A stretch of 10,699 bases of DNA from Clostridiales bacterium (lineage in GTDB: Bacteria; Bacillota; Clostridia; Oscillospirales; QAMX01): the NCBI GenBank assembly GCA_003149835.1, contig QAMX01000052.1:1-10699 (forward strand). Reading direction: 5' to 3'. Position 1 is the stretch's first letter; each line of letters starts with the position of its first letter. Below, piece by piece: positions 1 to 6,557 of the stretch. A model generated the notes under the pieces. It was given only the letters and a program-made list of their open reading frames with translations. It had not been told where the DNA came from and did not search any database. The position numbers and the translations under genes are program-made.

Positions 1-9
1 CAAAGTCGA

Positions 10-40
10 GTTTTTGAGGTGGCAAAGCCACCTCAAAAAC
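10..40. repeat. Perfect 14-bp palindrome, REP-like
   Basis: Positions 10-23 and 27-40 are perfect reverse complements (arm GTTTTTGAGGTGGC) around an AAA loop. The T run is at the outside of the 5' arm and the A run at the outside of the 3' arm, on either strand. This is the reverse of a normal intrinsic terminator, so it is not a textbook terminator. The core GGCAAAGCC recurs at 3195-3203. It may be a dispersed palindromic repeat or the end of a transcription unit lying to the left. Confidence 0.6.
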
Positions 41-44
41 GAAT

Positions 45-72
45 TTGAATGGGAAAGCGAGAGTTTTACAAT
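45..72 (+). promoter_or_regulatory. Probable sigma-A promoter of the UroD-family gene
   Basis: A -35 box TTGAAT (45-50) and a -10 box TACAAT (67-72) are separated by 16 bp. Transcription would start near 79, giving a leader of about 87 nt before the start codon at 166. The leader contains a GC-rich hairpin (90-96 pairing with 109-115). Confidence 0.4.
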
Positions 73-165
73 CGCCTGTTATTTTTAAGAGCGCGCCTCC
101 CGCCGCCGGCGCGCTTCCCGTCACTGTCAGTCAAATTTTTTCCGGCGGCGGAGAAGTGGGGCTTT

Positions 166-1215
166 ATGAATTCACTGGAAAGAGTGGCCGCCGCGCTCGG
201 CCACACAGAAGCGGATTACGTTCCCGTTTGCCCGATCCTGGCAGGCATTACCCGCAAGCTTACAGGCGCCGCTTATCCCGAGTGGTCGCAGAATGCGGAG
301 GTATGCGCCGAGGCGTTTTTAAAGGCCGCCGAGACGTTTGACCTCGACTGCATCGTCACGCTCATTGACCTTTCCGTCGAGTGCGACGCATGGGGTCAAA
401 AAATCGTCTATCCTGAGGACGAGGCCGCTCACCCCGACTATTCGCAGTGCGTCGTCACGGATATCGACGGCTATGCCTCCATCAAAAAAGCGGATTACCG
501 CGACTCGCAGCGCATGATGATGCATATCGACGTGTGCAGGCGGCTCGTCGATGAATTGAACGGCAAAAAGCCCGTCGTCGCATTTGTGTTCGGGCCGCTC
601 GGCGTGCTCTCGATGCTGCGCAGCCAGCAGGAGCTGTTTCTCGATCTCTACGACGATATCGATGCGGTCAAGGCCGCGGCGCGGGAAATTAACGAAACGC
701 TGAAAGAATACGTCTCCGCGCTGATCAAAACCGGCGTTTCGGCGATCATGCTCGACACGCTCTACGCCTCCGGCTCCATTATGTCCAAGGAGATGTGGGA
801 CGAGGCCGAGGGCGTGCTCGTCGAAGAGCTGGCCGATCATATCCGCGCCGAGGGCGGCGTGGTCATGCTTCACAACTGCGGCAAAAGAATCTACTTCGAC
901 ACGCAGATCAAACGCATGCGCCCGGCTGCGATCTCTTTCCTCTATCCGCCCGACGACTGCGCGGATTTTGCGGAGTGCAAAGAAAAATACGGGCGCGAGG
1001 TCACGCTGATCGGCTGCGTGACGCCCGCCAACGCCATCTGCGGCACCGACGAGGAATGGGACGCCGAATGCAGATCCATGATCGACGCCTTTGCAAAAGA
1101 GGGCGGCTTTATTCTTGCGACCGGCTGCGAATATCCGGCCAACGCCTCGTTTGAGCGGGCGGAACGCATGATCGAAATCGCCAAAACCTACGGCCGCTAT
1201 TCTCCGGAAAAATAA
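166..1215 (+). CDS. Uroporphyrinogen decarboxylase / MtaA-type methyltransferase family protein
   Basis: The 349-residue product belongs to the UroD/MtaA/CmuA (beta-alpha)8-barrel family. The frame is open from 49, but I chose the ATG at 166: the extension is poorly family-like, the family N-terminus (NSLERVAAALGHTEADYVPV) starts here, and a purine-rich GGAG stretch lies about 12 nt upstream. A zinc site like that of the corrinoid methyltransferases MtaA/MtbA is visible: His236 and Cys238 in LHNCGK, and Cys321 in ATGCEYP. True haem-pathway UroD lacks this H-x-C...C set, so methyl transfer between a corrinoid protein and a thiol or other acceptor is more likely than porphyrin decarboxylation. 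No corrinoid protein or methyltransferase partner is encoded nearby, so the substrate is unknown. The length of about 350 is normal for the family. The family call is firm and the reaction is inferred. Confidence 0.88.
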   Translation: MNSLERVAAALGHTEADYVPVCPILAGITRKLTGAAYPEWSQNAEVCAEAFLKAAETFDLDCIVTLIDLSVECDAWGQKIVYPEDEAAHPDYSQCVVTDIDGYASIKKADYRDSQRMMMHIDVCRRLVDELNGKKPVVAFVFGPLGVLSMLRSQQELFLDLYDDIDAVKAAAREINETLKEYVSALIKTGVSAIMLDTLYASGSIMSKEMWDEAEGVLVEELADHIRAEGGVVMLHNCGKRIYFDTQIKRMRPAAISFLYPPDDCADFAECKEKYGREVTLIGCVTPANAICGTDEEWDAECRSMIDAFAKEGGFILATGCEYPANASFERAERMIEIAKTYGRYSPEK

Positions 1216-1240
1216 GCGGCTCTCTCTTCAACCGTTTGAC

Positions 1241-1294
1241 AGACAAAAAAGCGCGTCCTGCCTCTCTTGAAAGGCGGGACGCGTTTCCTTGTCT
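1241..1294. terminator. Bidirectional intrinsic terminator
   Basis: An 11-bp GC-rich stem (1252-1262 with 1273-1283, one G-T wobble) is extended outward by A-T pairs and by AGACAA/TTGTCT (1241-1246/1289-1294). On the + strand it is followed by a T-rich tail. On the - strand the six A's at 1245-1250 become a U tract. It lies between convergent genes and can end both the UroD-family transcript and the peptidase transcript. Confidence 0.8.
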
Positions 1295-1306
1295 GTTTGG
1301 TAAAGA

Positions 1307-1323
1307 CCTCTGCGGAGCGGAGG
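1307..1323. repeat. Small hairpin in the convergent intergenic gap
   Basis: CCTCTGC (1307-1313) pairs with GCGGAGG (1317-1323) across a GGA triloop, with one G-T wobble. The rest of the gap up to 1455 holds two more weak stems (1366-1371 with 1382-1387, and 1432-1436 with 1442-1446, the latter followed by TTTT on the + strand). I see no gene there. These may be part of the 3' untranslated end of the peptidase mRNA. Confidence 0.35.
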
Positions 1324-1455
1324 GATTCTCAGGCGCTCAAACGCCGTGCGTAACCGGCAGCGGAAAACGCCTCGCCTGAATGGCGTTCCTGCCGAAGCGA
1401 ACCAACGGATGCGCCTTTTTGTCTTTCTTTTCGGGCGGACGGCCCGTTTTCCCCG

Positions 1456-3147
1456 TCAGCTTTGCTCCTCCAAACGATCCAAAATTTTCTCCGCCTCCCC
1501 GGCGACAAAGCGCATACACCCGTCTTCAAACGGCGAGCGCAGCTCCGCTTCCGCGACCAGTTCCGTCAGCCGCTTTGAGCCGGCCTTTTTTGACAGCCCG
1601 CAATAGCTTTTCCACGCCGACGGAAAATCGCGTTCCATCCAGATGCGGTATTGCAGCGCGCAGGTCTGGGCGAGGCAGTAATCGATATAGTAAAACGGCC
1701 GCTCGTAGATATGGCTCTGCCTCTGCCACAGCCCGCCCGCGCCGAAGAAGGGGTCGCCGTCATAGTCCAGATGCGGCTGGTATTCCCGCTCCAAGCGCCG
1801 CCACAGCGCCTTGCGTTCGGCGGGCGTCAGCTCGGGATGGTCGTAGATCTCGTGCTGAAATTCGTCGACAAGGCAGCCGTACGGCAGGAAGATCAGCGCC
1901 GCGGCGAGGTGCATGGCGCAATAGCGCCGCTCGTCCGCGCCGAAGAAGAGACGCATCCAGTCTTCGGTGAAAAATTCCATCGACATTGAGTGGATCTCGG
2001 CGACGTCGAGCGTCGATTCCTGATACTCTAAAATCTCCATATCGCGCGCGAGGTAGAAATTCAGAGCATGGCCGCATTCGTGCGTCAGCGTATCGACGTC
2101 CTCGCTGGTGCCGTTAAAATTGGAGAACACAAACGGCGCGCCGAAGCCCGGCAGGAACGTGCAGTAGCCGCCGCCGGACTTGCCCTCCTTTGCCATCGCG
2201 TCGAACAGCTCGTTTTCCAGCATAAAGTCAAAAAATTCGCGCGTTTCCGCCGACAGCTCCGCATACATCTTCCGTCCGGCGGCGAACAGCTCCTCCGGCG
2301 TGCCCTGCGGCTCGGGGTTACCGCCGGGATAAAACACATCCTCGTCGTAGAATTTGAGCGCTTCGACGCCGAGCGCGGCGGCGCGCCGCTCGTGCAGCCG
2401 CTCCGCCAGCGGCACGATCACCGCCTTGACCTGTGCGCGGAAGCGCTCGACGTCCCTGCGGTCGTAGCTGTTGCGCATCATATGTATATAGCCGAGCTCG
2501 GTATAGCTGTCATAGCCGAGCTTTTTCGCCTCGGCGGTGCGCAGCTTGACAAGCCGGTCGAAGATTTCGTCCAACTTCTCCGCGTTTTCCATGAAAAACT
2601 CCGTCCGCTTGGCGTACGCCCGCCTGCGGACGTCGCGGTCGGGCGAGAGCTGAAAGGCGCGGAGCTGAGAGAGATTCAGCGTTTTTCCGTCGAATTCGAA
2701 ACGAGCCGACGCCAAGAGCTTTTTGTATTCGCTGCAAACGGCGTTGTCCTCCTGCATTTCCGGCACGATGCGCTCGTCCAGTCCTTGGAGTTGAAGCGCC
2801 GCGTTTTGAAACCACAGCCCGCCGAGGCGCTCTTCCAGAGCGGCCCGGTGCGGCGAGGCCAGCGCCGCGCGGTAAAATTCCGTCAGAGAGAGCCGGAACA
2901 GCGGCATATTTTCGTCATAGTAAGCGTTTTCCGCGTCATAAAAGGCGTCTCTGGTGTCTACGGTATGGCGCACATAGCAGAGCGCTTCCATCGTCGCCAC
3001 CCGTTTGGCGATATCCCGCACCGCCTCATAGCAGGCAAACTGCGCCTCCGCCGAGCCTGCGGCGGAAAAAGCGCGCAGAAGCGCGGCGATTTCACCGCGC
3101 GCCGCCGCGATGTCGGCGCGCTGGTACGGCATTTCTGAAAATTTCAT
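1456..3147 (-). CDS. M3 family (M3B, PepF-like) oligoendopeptidase
   Basis: A cytoplasmic zinc metallopeptidase of 563 residues, expected to trim short peptides. The zinc motif HECGH is at residues 356-360, and the third ligand is Glu384 in DVAEIHSM, 28 residues after the first His as is usual in family M3. The C-terminal substrate-side motif HIYERPFYYIDY (about 479-490) is typical of M3B oligoendopeptidases. There is no signal peptide. The frame is open to 3219, but the ATG at 3147 has a good AAGGAAAG site just upstream, and MKFSEMPYQR is a normal family start. The gene lies 114 nt downstream of the PHP gene on the same strand. I see no convincing promoter in the gap, so the two are probably co-transcribed. 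It looks intact. The exact peptide specificity cannot be read from the sequence. Confidence 0.93.
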   Translation of the reverse strand: MKFSEMPYQRADIAAARGEIAALLRAFSAAGSAEAQFACYEAVRDIAKRVATMEALCYVRHTVDTRDAFYDAENAYYDENMPLFRLSLTEFYRAALASPHRAALEERLGGLWFQNAALQLQGLDERIVPEMQEDNAVCSEYKKLLASARFEFDGKTLNLSQLRAFQLSPDRDVRRRAYAKRTEFFMENAEKLDEIFDRLVKLRTAEAKKLGYDSYTELGYIHMMRNSYDRRDVERFRAQVKAVIVPLAERLHERRAAALGVEALKFYDEDVFYPGGNPEPQGTPEELFAAGRKMYAELSAETREFFDFMLENELFDAMAKEGKSGGGYCTFLPGFGAPFVFSNFNGTSEDVDTLTHECGHALNFYLARDMEILEYQESTLDVAEIHSMSMEFFTEDWMRLFFGADERRYCAMHLAAALIFLPYGCLVDEFQHEIYDHPELTPAERKALWRRLEREYQPHLDYDGDPFFGAGGLWQRQSHIYERPFYYIDYCLAQTCALQYRIWMERDFPSAWKSYCGLSKKAGSKRLTELVAEAELRSPFEDGCMRFVAGEAEKILDRLEEQS

Positions 3148-3261
3148 TTTCTCTTTCCTTCCCACAATGAGCCTAACAAACCGGCGTCGCGGCCGGCAAA
3201 GCCGCGCGCAGGCTTGCAAACGGCTCTTTTCTCCGTCTTTTCTGTCCGAGCTGCGCGCCGT

Positions 3262-4218
3262 TTATCTCTGCGGCAGCGTATCCACAAAGCAGGCGTTGGT
3301 GTTCGCCCGCAGGCCCTCCCGGTCGGTCAGCTGCAAGCGGACATAGCCGTCGGTCGGGTCGATTTCAAACGCCGCGGAGGTCAGAGTCTTCCCGGTTTCG
3401 GCGCGGGCGACCGCCGCCCGCCGTCCCGCGGTCGTCATGTGGATACTGCGCACGCCGGAGCATTCGACATGCAGCCGCATATCCTCGACATACAGAGAGT
3501 AGATTTCCGGCCCCATCGAGGCGTAGAACTCGCCGCGCTCAAGCGCCGTCATGATCGCGCCGTAGCTGAGCGCAGGCGCCTTGATCATGATAAAGCCGCC
3601 GAACGAGTCGTTGAGCGGGTGTTCCGGCGGAAAATGGTCATGGTTGTCGTCGGCCGCCAGACAGAAGAGGCGGTTGCCGCGGCGCAGCAGCGCGTCGTAG
3701 GGCTGCTCCTGATCGGCGTCGATGCCGTCGAGCATGGCGCTGTGGTTATAGACCTCGCAGCCGAACAGCCCTTTCAGGCCGCCGTAATCGTCCAGCGTCT
3801 GCTGCGACCAGTTGGGGTGGTTGTAGCAGACCAGAAAGCCGGCCTCATTGAGCCGGGCGACGAAGTCGTTGACGGCGGCCATGTCGCGGTACTCCGGGAC
3901 CGGCGTCACCTCTCGCCCGTCGGCCTCCGGCGACTTGGCAAAGCAGTTAAAGTGATAGCAGCGGCGGAAGCGCGAATCCTTCACCGCCCAGTCGCTGACA
4001 TCCGCTTCATACGCCGTCAGCGCCAGAAAATCCGCGCCGCTCAGCTCGTTGTGGCTGATACAGCGGTCATGGTCGGAGAAGGCCACGACCGAATAGCCGC
4101 GCTTCATGTATTCCTCTTTCAGCCTCTCCACCGTCCATTTCCCGTCCGAGCAGGTGGAATGACAGTGCATATTCGCCTTATAAAAGCGGCCCTGTTCAGG
4201 TAGCAAATGCGTTTTCAC
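3262..4218 (-). CDS. PHP-domain metal-dependent phosphoesterase-like protein
   Basis: The 318-residue product has the PHP fold seen in DNA polymerase III-associated and histidinol-phosphatase-type phosphoesterases. Metal-binding motifs in order: His18-x-His20 in MHCHSTCSDG with Asp25, His50-Asp51 in FSDHDR, Glu71 in TAYEAD, His134 in CYNHPNW, Glu155 in CEVYNH, and Asp191/His193 in AADDNHDH. The last third (about 200-318) lacks metal motifs, looks like a beta-rich accessory region, and ends near the stop without a membrane segment. The start is GTG at 4218; a GAGGG site lies about 11 nt upstream, and the next Met (17) would cut into the first motif. It is the first gene of a probable two-gene unit with the peptidase, from the promoter at 4264-4292. 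The substrate is unknown: a phosphoester is likely from the family, but nothing here names it. Confidence 0.87.
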   Translation of the reverse strand: MKTHLLPEQGRFYKANMHCHSTCSDGKWTVERLKEEYMKRGYSVVAFSDHDRCISHNELSGADFLALTAYEADVSDWAVKDSRFRRCYHFNCFAKSPEADGREVTPVPEYRDMAAVNDFVARLNEAGFLVCYNHPNWSQQTLDDYGGLKGLFGCEVYNHSAMLDGIDADQEQPYDALLRRGNRLFCLAADDNHDHFPPEHPLNDSFGGFIMIKAPALSYGAIMTALERGEFYASMGPEIYSLYVEDMRLHVECSGVRSIHMTTAGRRAAVARAETGKTLTSAAFEIDPTDGYVRLQLTDREGLRANTNACFVDTLPQR

Positions 4219-4263
4219 AGTTTTTTTCCCTCTTTTCTCCGATATTCCGTTTCAATCCGTTTC

Positions 4264-4292
4264 ATTATACGCCCTGCCGGAACGGTTGTCAA
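4264..4292 (-). promoter_or_regulatory. Consensus sigma-A promoter for the PHP-peptidase unit
   Basis: On the - strand, TTGACA (4292-4287) and TATAAT (4269-4264) are both perfect and 17 bp apart. Transcription should start near 4257, about 40 nt before the GTG. It is divergent from the metA promoter. Confidence 0.88.
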
Positions 4293-4328
4293 CCTCGACC
4301 TTTCCCTGACAGGCCGCACAGGCAAGAC

Positions 4329-4357
4329 TTGTATTGATCTGCCGAATATGCTATAAT
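4329..4357 (+). promoter_or_regulatory. Probable metA promoter
   Basis: A perfect -10 box TATAAT (4352-4357) is preceded at 17 bp by TTGTAT (4329-4334). The start would be near 4364, leaving a leader of about 250 nt before metA. It lies back to back with the PHP promoter. Confidence 0.65.
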
Positions 4358-4363
4358 TGATTG

Positions 4364-4617
4364 ACAAACCATGCGGGATCATGCGATGTCCGCGCTGCCG
4401 CGGCAGAGGCGGAGCGAGAGAATATTTGGGGGAGCTCCTTTTCGGGGTTGCCGCGCCGCGGACTCCCGCCCGAATCGTTCCGCTCCGCCTGCGGCCGCAA
4501 AATACGTCCTATTATGGATCCGACTGTCAAGGCCGGCTTTTGCCGCCGTTTCCGGCGCCGCCGCGAATCCTTTCCGGCCTGCTTTTGGATTTCTACGACT
4601 GTTTTTCGGAGGTTTCT
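4364..4617 (+). promoter_or_regulatory. Long structured metA leader, class unknown
   Basis: This GC-rich untranslated leader covers most of the 399-nt gap between the PHP and metA genes. Visible pairings are a long-range 10-bp stem (4407-4416 with 4481-4490), a palindrome CTGCCGCGGCAG (4395-4406), an inner GGGAG/CTCCC pair (4430-4434/4463-4467), and a terminator-like hairpin near the end. I looked for the SAM-I core and the T-box motif, both common before Met genes in Firmicutes, and saw neither. The GC content makes chance pairing easy, so regulatory function is inference. Confidence 0.4.
4530..4586 (+). terminator. Terminator-like hairpin (possible attenuator) before metA
   Basis: AGGCCGG (4530-4536) pairs with CCGGCCT (4574-4580). 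An inner hairpin CGCCG-TTTC-CGGCG (4544-4557) sits within it, and GCTTTTGG follows. The arm 4531-4535 could instead pair with CGGCC at 4492-4496, which would break the terminator. It ends about 30 nt before the metA start, the usual place for an attenuator. Confidence 0.4.
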
Positions 4618-5532
4618 ATGCCTATTACCGTACCCGCGTCGCTGCCTGCGCGCGCGGTTCTCGAAAAGGAAAATATCTTTGTTATGGACGAGCACCGGGC
4701 GCAGCACCAGGACATCCGCCCGCTGAAAATCCTGATTCTCAACCTCATGCCGACCAAGCAGGCGACCGAGGCGCAGCTGCTCCGCTGTCTCTCCAACACG
4801 CCGATTCAGATCGAGCCGGAGCTTTTGCAGACCTCGACCTACACGCCGAAGAACACGCCGCAGGAGCATCTGCTTTCTTTCTATAAAACGTTTCGGGAGG
4901 TTTCCGCCAACCGTTACGACGGCATGATCATCACCGGCGCGCCCGTCGAGCAGCTGCCGTTTGAGCAGGTGGAATACTGGGGCGAGCTCTGCGAGATCAT
5001 GGAGTGGAGCAAAGCCAACGTCCACTCCGTGCTGCATATCTGCTGGGGCGCGCAGGCCGGGCTTTACTACCATTACGGCCTGCCGAAGCGCGCTCTGCCC
5101 GAAAAGCTCTCCGGCATTTACCTGCATTCGTTGCAGCGGCCGAAGCTTCCGCTCGTCCGCGGTTTTGACGACCGCTTTTATGCGCCGCACTCGCGCCATA
5201 CCGAGGTTTCGGTCGCCGACGTGCTGGCGCATCAGGAGTTGGAGCTGATCGCGCTCAGCGACCGGGCCGGCGTCTATATTGTCGCCGCGCACAGCGGCCG
5301 CCAGATCTTTGTGACCGGACACCCCGAATACGACGCGGAAACCCTCGCGCTGGAATACCGCCGCGATTCGGACAAAGGGCTTTCCCCCGCCGTGCCGTTC
5401 AACTATTTCCCCGGCGACGATCCGACGCAGCTGCCGCTCAATCTGTGGCGCTCGCACGCAAATCTCCTCTACTCCAACTGGCTGAACTATTACGTCTACC
5501 AGTCCACGCCATACGATCTCGGCCAGCTGTAA
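4618..5532 (+). CDS. metA: Homoserine O-acetyltransferase MetA
   Basis: MetA activates homoserine by O-acylation, the first committed step of methionine synthesis, in the cytoplasm. The 304-residue length is normal for the family. Residue numbers match the E. coli enzyme: Lys47 in MPTKQATE, nucleophile Cys142 in HICWGAQAG, and His235 and Glu237 in GHPEYD. Residue 111 (in GAPVEQLPF) is Glu. In characterised MetA proteins Glu111 goes with acetyl-CoA use and Gly111 with succinyl-CoA, so an acetyltransferase is predicted. The frame is open upstream to 4357, but GGAGG at 4608-4612 sits 5 nt before the ATG at 4618, and the product then begins with the family MPI- start. The gene appears monocistronic, since the next gene has its own strong promoter. 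No clear terminator follows. Confidence 0.96.
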   Translation: MPITVPASLPARAVLEKENIFVMDEHRAQHQDIRPLKILILNLMPTKQATEAQLLRCLSNTPIQIEPELLQTSTYTPKNTPQEHLLSFYKTFREVSANRYDGMIITGAPVEQLPFEQVEYWGELCEIMEWSKANVHSVLHICWGAQAGLYYHYGLPKRALPEKLSGIYLHSLQRPKLPLVRGFDDRFYAPHSRHTEVSVADVLAHQELELIALSDRAGVYIVAAHSGRQIFVTGHPEYDAETLALEYRRDSDKGLSPAVPFNYFPGDDPTQLPLNLWRSHANLLYSNWLNYYVYQSTPYDLGQL

Positions 5533-5603
5533 CGCGCCGCGCACCAGCCCGACATCGTTTTTCAAAAAACCACAAAATATATAACTTTTTTCTTCTATTT
5601 CTA

Positions 5604-5632
5604 TTGACAGAAACGACCGATTCTGTTATACT
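5604..5632 (+). promoter_or_regulatory. Strong sigma-A promoter of the 218-residue gene
   Basis: TTGACA (5604-5609) and TATACT (5627-5632) are 17 bp apart. A strongly A/T-rich stretch (about 5569-5603) upstream could act as an UP element. The start is expected near 5639. Confidence 0.85.
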
Positions 5633-5636
5633 CAGC

Positions 5637-5715
5637 TTGTACGCAGGGGACGGCACCCATTCAAAAAAACGGCGCGTACAACAGGTACCAGCCGTTATCG
5701 TCCGGATCGCGGCTG
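5637..5715 (+). promoter_or_regulatory. Folded 5' leader of the 218-residue gene
   Basis: Two perfect stems lie in the roughly 95-nt leader: TTGTACGC (5637-5644) with GCGTACAA (5674-5681), and CAGCCG (5689-5694) with CGGCTG (5710-5715). The second ends a few bases before the Shine-Dalgarno site. Stability or translation control is possible. I do not recognise a riboswitch class. Confidence 0.4.
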
Positions 5716-5733
5716 TGCGAGGGGAGGAAACCC

Positions 5734-6390
5734 ATGACAAAAAACATCAAAGTCACCGACGAATCCGGAAGGGATTACGGCTGTACTTATCCCAAGCGTG
5801 CAAAAGGTCTTGTGAAAAACGGCAGGGCGCGCTTTGTGGATGAGAACGTCATCTGTCTTGCGTGCCCGCCGAATCGATTACAGACGAATGATTTGGAGGA
5901 AGCACCTATGTTTAATAGAAACGAAACGCCCGTCAATCCCAACGCAAACCTCAATCCCGACCCCGGCTTTGATCCGCGGCAATCCGCCCCTATGGCGGAC
6001 GGCGCGCCGCAGCCCTTGTCTCCGGCCGATCTTTCTCCGGAGTATATCCTGCGCCAGGTCGAAGCCATTCACGGGAATACCGCCTATCTGACCGACGCCG
6101 TCGAAAAAATCGGCGAGCTGGGCGGAAACGACAGCATCGCCCCGGATTACCGCGCGCAGGCGATCGGCGATATCGTCAAGGCGCGCGAGGAGACCAACTG
6201 CCGGCTGATCGAATTCTATACGAATCTGTTCTACTGGCAATGCCCCGAGGCGAGGCCGGAAAAGATCGGCGACGAGCGGGCAAAGCAAAACTACGAGCTG
6301 CGAAAGCAGGCGCTGAACATTTTAGGCGACGCCGACCTTGACGGAGACGAGCTTGCCGACGTTCTGGCCAAGATCATCAACATGAATTGA
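5734..6390 (+). CDS. Unrecognised 218-residue protein with conserved-looking Cys-containing N-terminal domain
   Basis: I cannot assign a function. Residues 1-47 form a compact basic module with three cysteines (Cys17 and the pair Cys42/Cys45 in ICLACPP) and the stretch KRAKGLVKNGRARFV; I associate this module with clostridial hypothetical proteins, from memory only. The spacing suggests a partial metal site or a nucleic-acid-binding fold, but this is unproven. Residues about 48-95 are a Pro/Asn-rich, probably disordered linker. Residues about 96-218 are predicted helical, acidic and soluble, beginning SPEYILRQVEAIHGN and ending DADLDGDELADVLAKIIN. The start at 5734 has GGGGAGG 6 nt upstream. 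A second ribosome site and ATG at 5908 could make a protein lacking the first module. The gene has its own promoter and leader and is the last GC-rich gene before the AT-rich segment. Confidence 0.82.
   Translation: MTKNIKVTDESGRDYGCTYPKRAKGLVKNGRARFVDENVICLACPPNRLQTNDLEEAPMFNRNETPVNPNANLNPDPGFDPRQSAPMADGAPQPLSPADLSPEYILRQVEAIHGNTAYLTDAVEKIGELGGNDSIAPDYRAQAIGDIVKAREETNCRLIEFYTNLFYWQCPEARPEKIGDERAKQNYELRKQALNILGDADLDGDELADVLAKIINMN
5895..5910 (+). promoter_or_regulatory. Internal ribosome binding site and start codon
   Basis: GGAGG (5895-5899) lies 8 nt before an in-frame ATG (5908-5910, residue 59). This falls exactly at the boundary between the Cys-containing module and the linker. It is as good as the upstream start and could produce a 160-residue form. 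Confidence 0.55.
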
Positions 6391-6426
6391 TCGCGCTTTT
6401 TCAGCAGTAGACTCATAAAAACACAA

Positions 6427-6478
6427 GGGGCTGAGTCAAAAGCTTTTTATAAAGCGAATGACTCAGCCTCATTTAGTT
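6427..6478 (+). terminator. Hairpin terminator-like element at the segment edge
   Basis: An 11-bp stem pairs GGGGCTGAGTC (6427-6437) with GACTCAGCCTC (6460-6470), with one G-T wobble. A small inner stem (GCTTT with AAAGC, 6442-6455) is present and ATTTAG follows. It could end transcription of the 218-residue gene. The T tail is short, so efficiency is uncertain. Confidence 0.5.
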
Positions 6479-6507
6479 GGAAAATCATAGATTTTTTCAC
6501 ATTTTTG

Positions 6508-6516
6508 TGTTATAAT
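6508..6516 (+). promoter_or_regulatory. Extended -10 promoter
   Basis: TG-T-TATAAT (6508-6516) is a perfect extended -10 element. The -35 region (about 6488-6493, TAGATT) is weak, as is common for this promoter type. It would drive the amber-interrupted gene and the transglutaminase-like gene 12 nt behind it. Confidence 0.65.
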
Positions 6517-6557
6517 CATTATGGGTTTTTATATTCCGAAGCAAGGAGGTTGGTTTA

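Noticed and set aside
49..165. Upstream start for the UroD-family gene
   Set aside because: No ribosome site at 49, the extra 39 residues are not family-like, and they overlap the probable promoter and a hairpin.
2068..4203. Long + strand open frames opposite the peptidase and PHP genes (356 and 329 codons)
   Set aside because: They are antisense shadows that arise because GC-rich coding DNA has few stops. The translations show no known motifs, and the opposite strand carries intact catalytic motifs.
4357..4617. N-terminal extension of MetA
   Set aside because: The frame is open, but the extension is not MetA-like, the normal MetA length starts at 4618 with an ideal ribosome site, and the region has hairpins instead of coding character.
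4364..4617. SAM-I riboswitch or Met T-box
   Set aside because: Neither the SAM-I core nor the T-box AGGGTGGNACCGCG motif could be found by eye.
4351..5565. 404-codon - strand open frame opposite metA
   Set aside because: Low-complexity, Arg/Val-rich translation with no motif, while the + strand encodes an unmistakable MetA.
5557..5570. GTTTTT/AAAAAC foldback after metA as a terminator
   Set aside because: A-T pairs only, with no GC stem, and the U run is on the wrong side. It more likely belongs to the A/T-rich region upstream of the next promoter.
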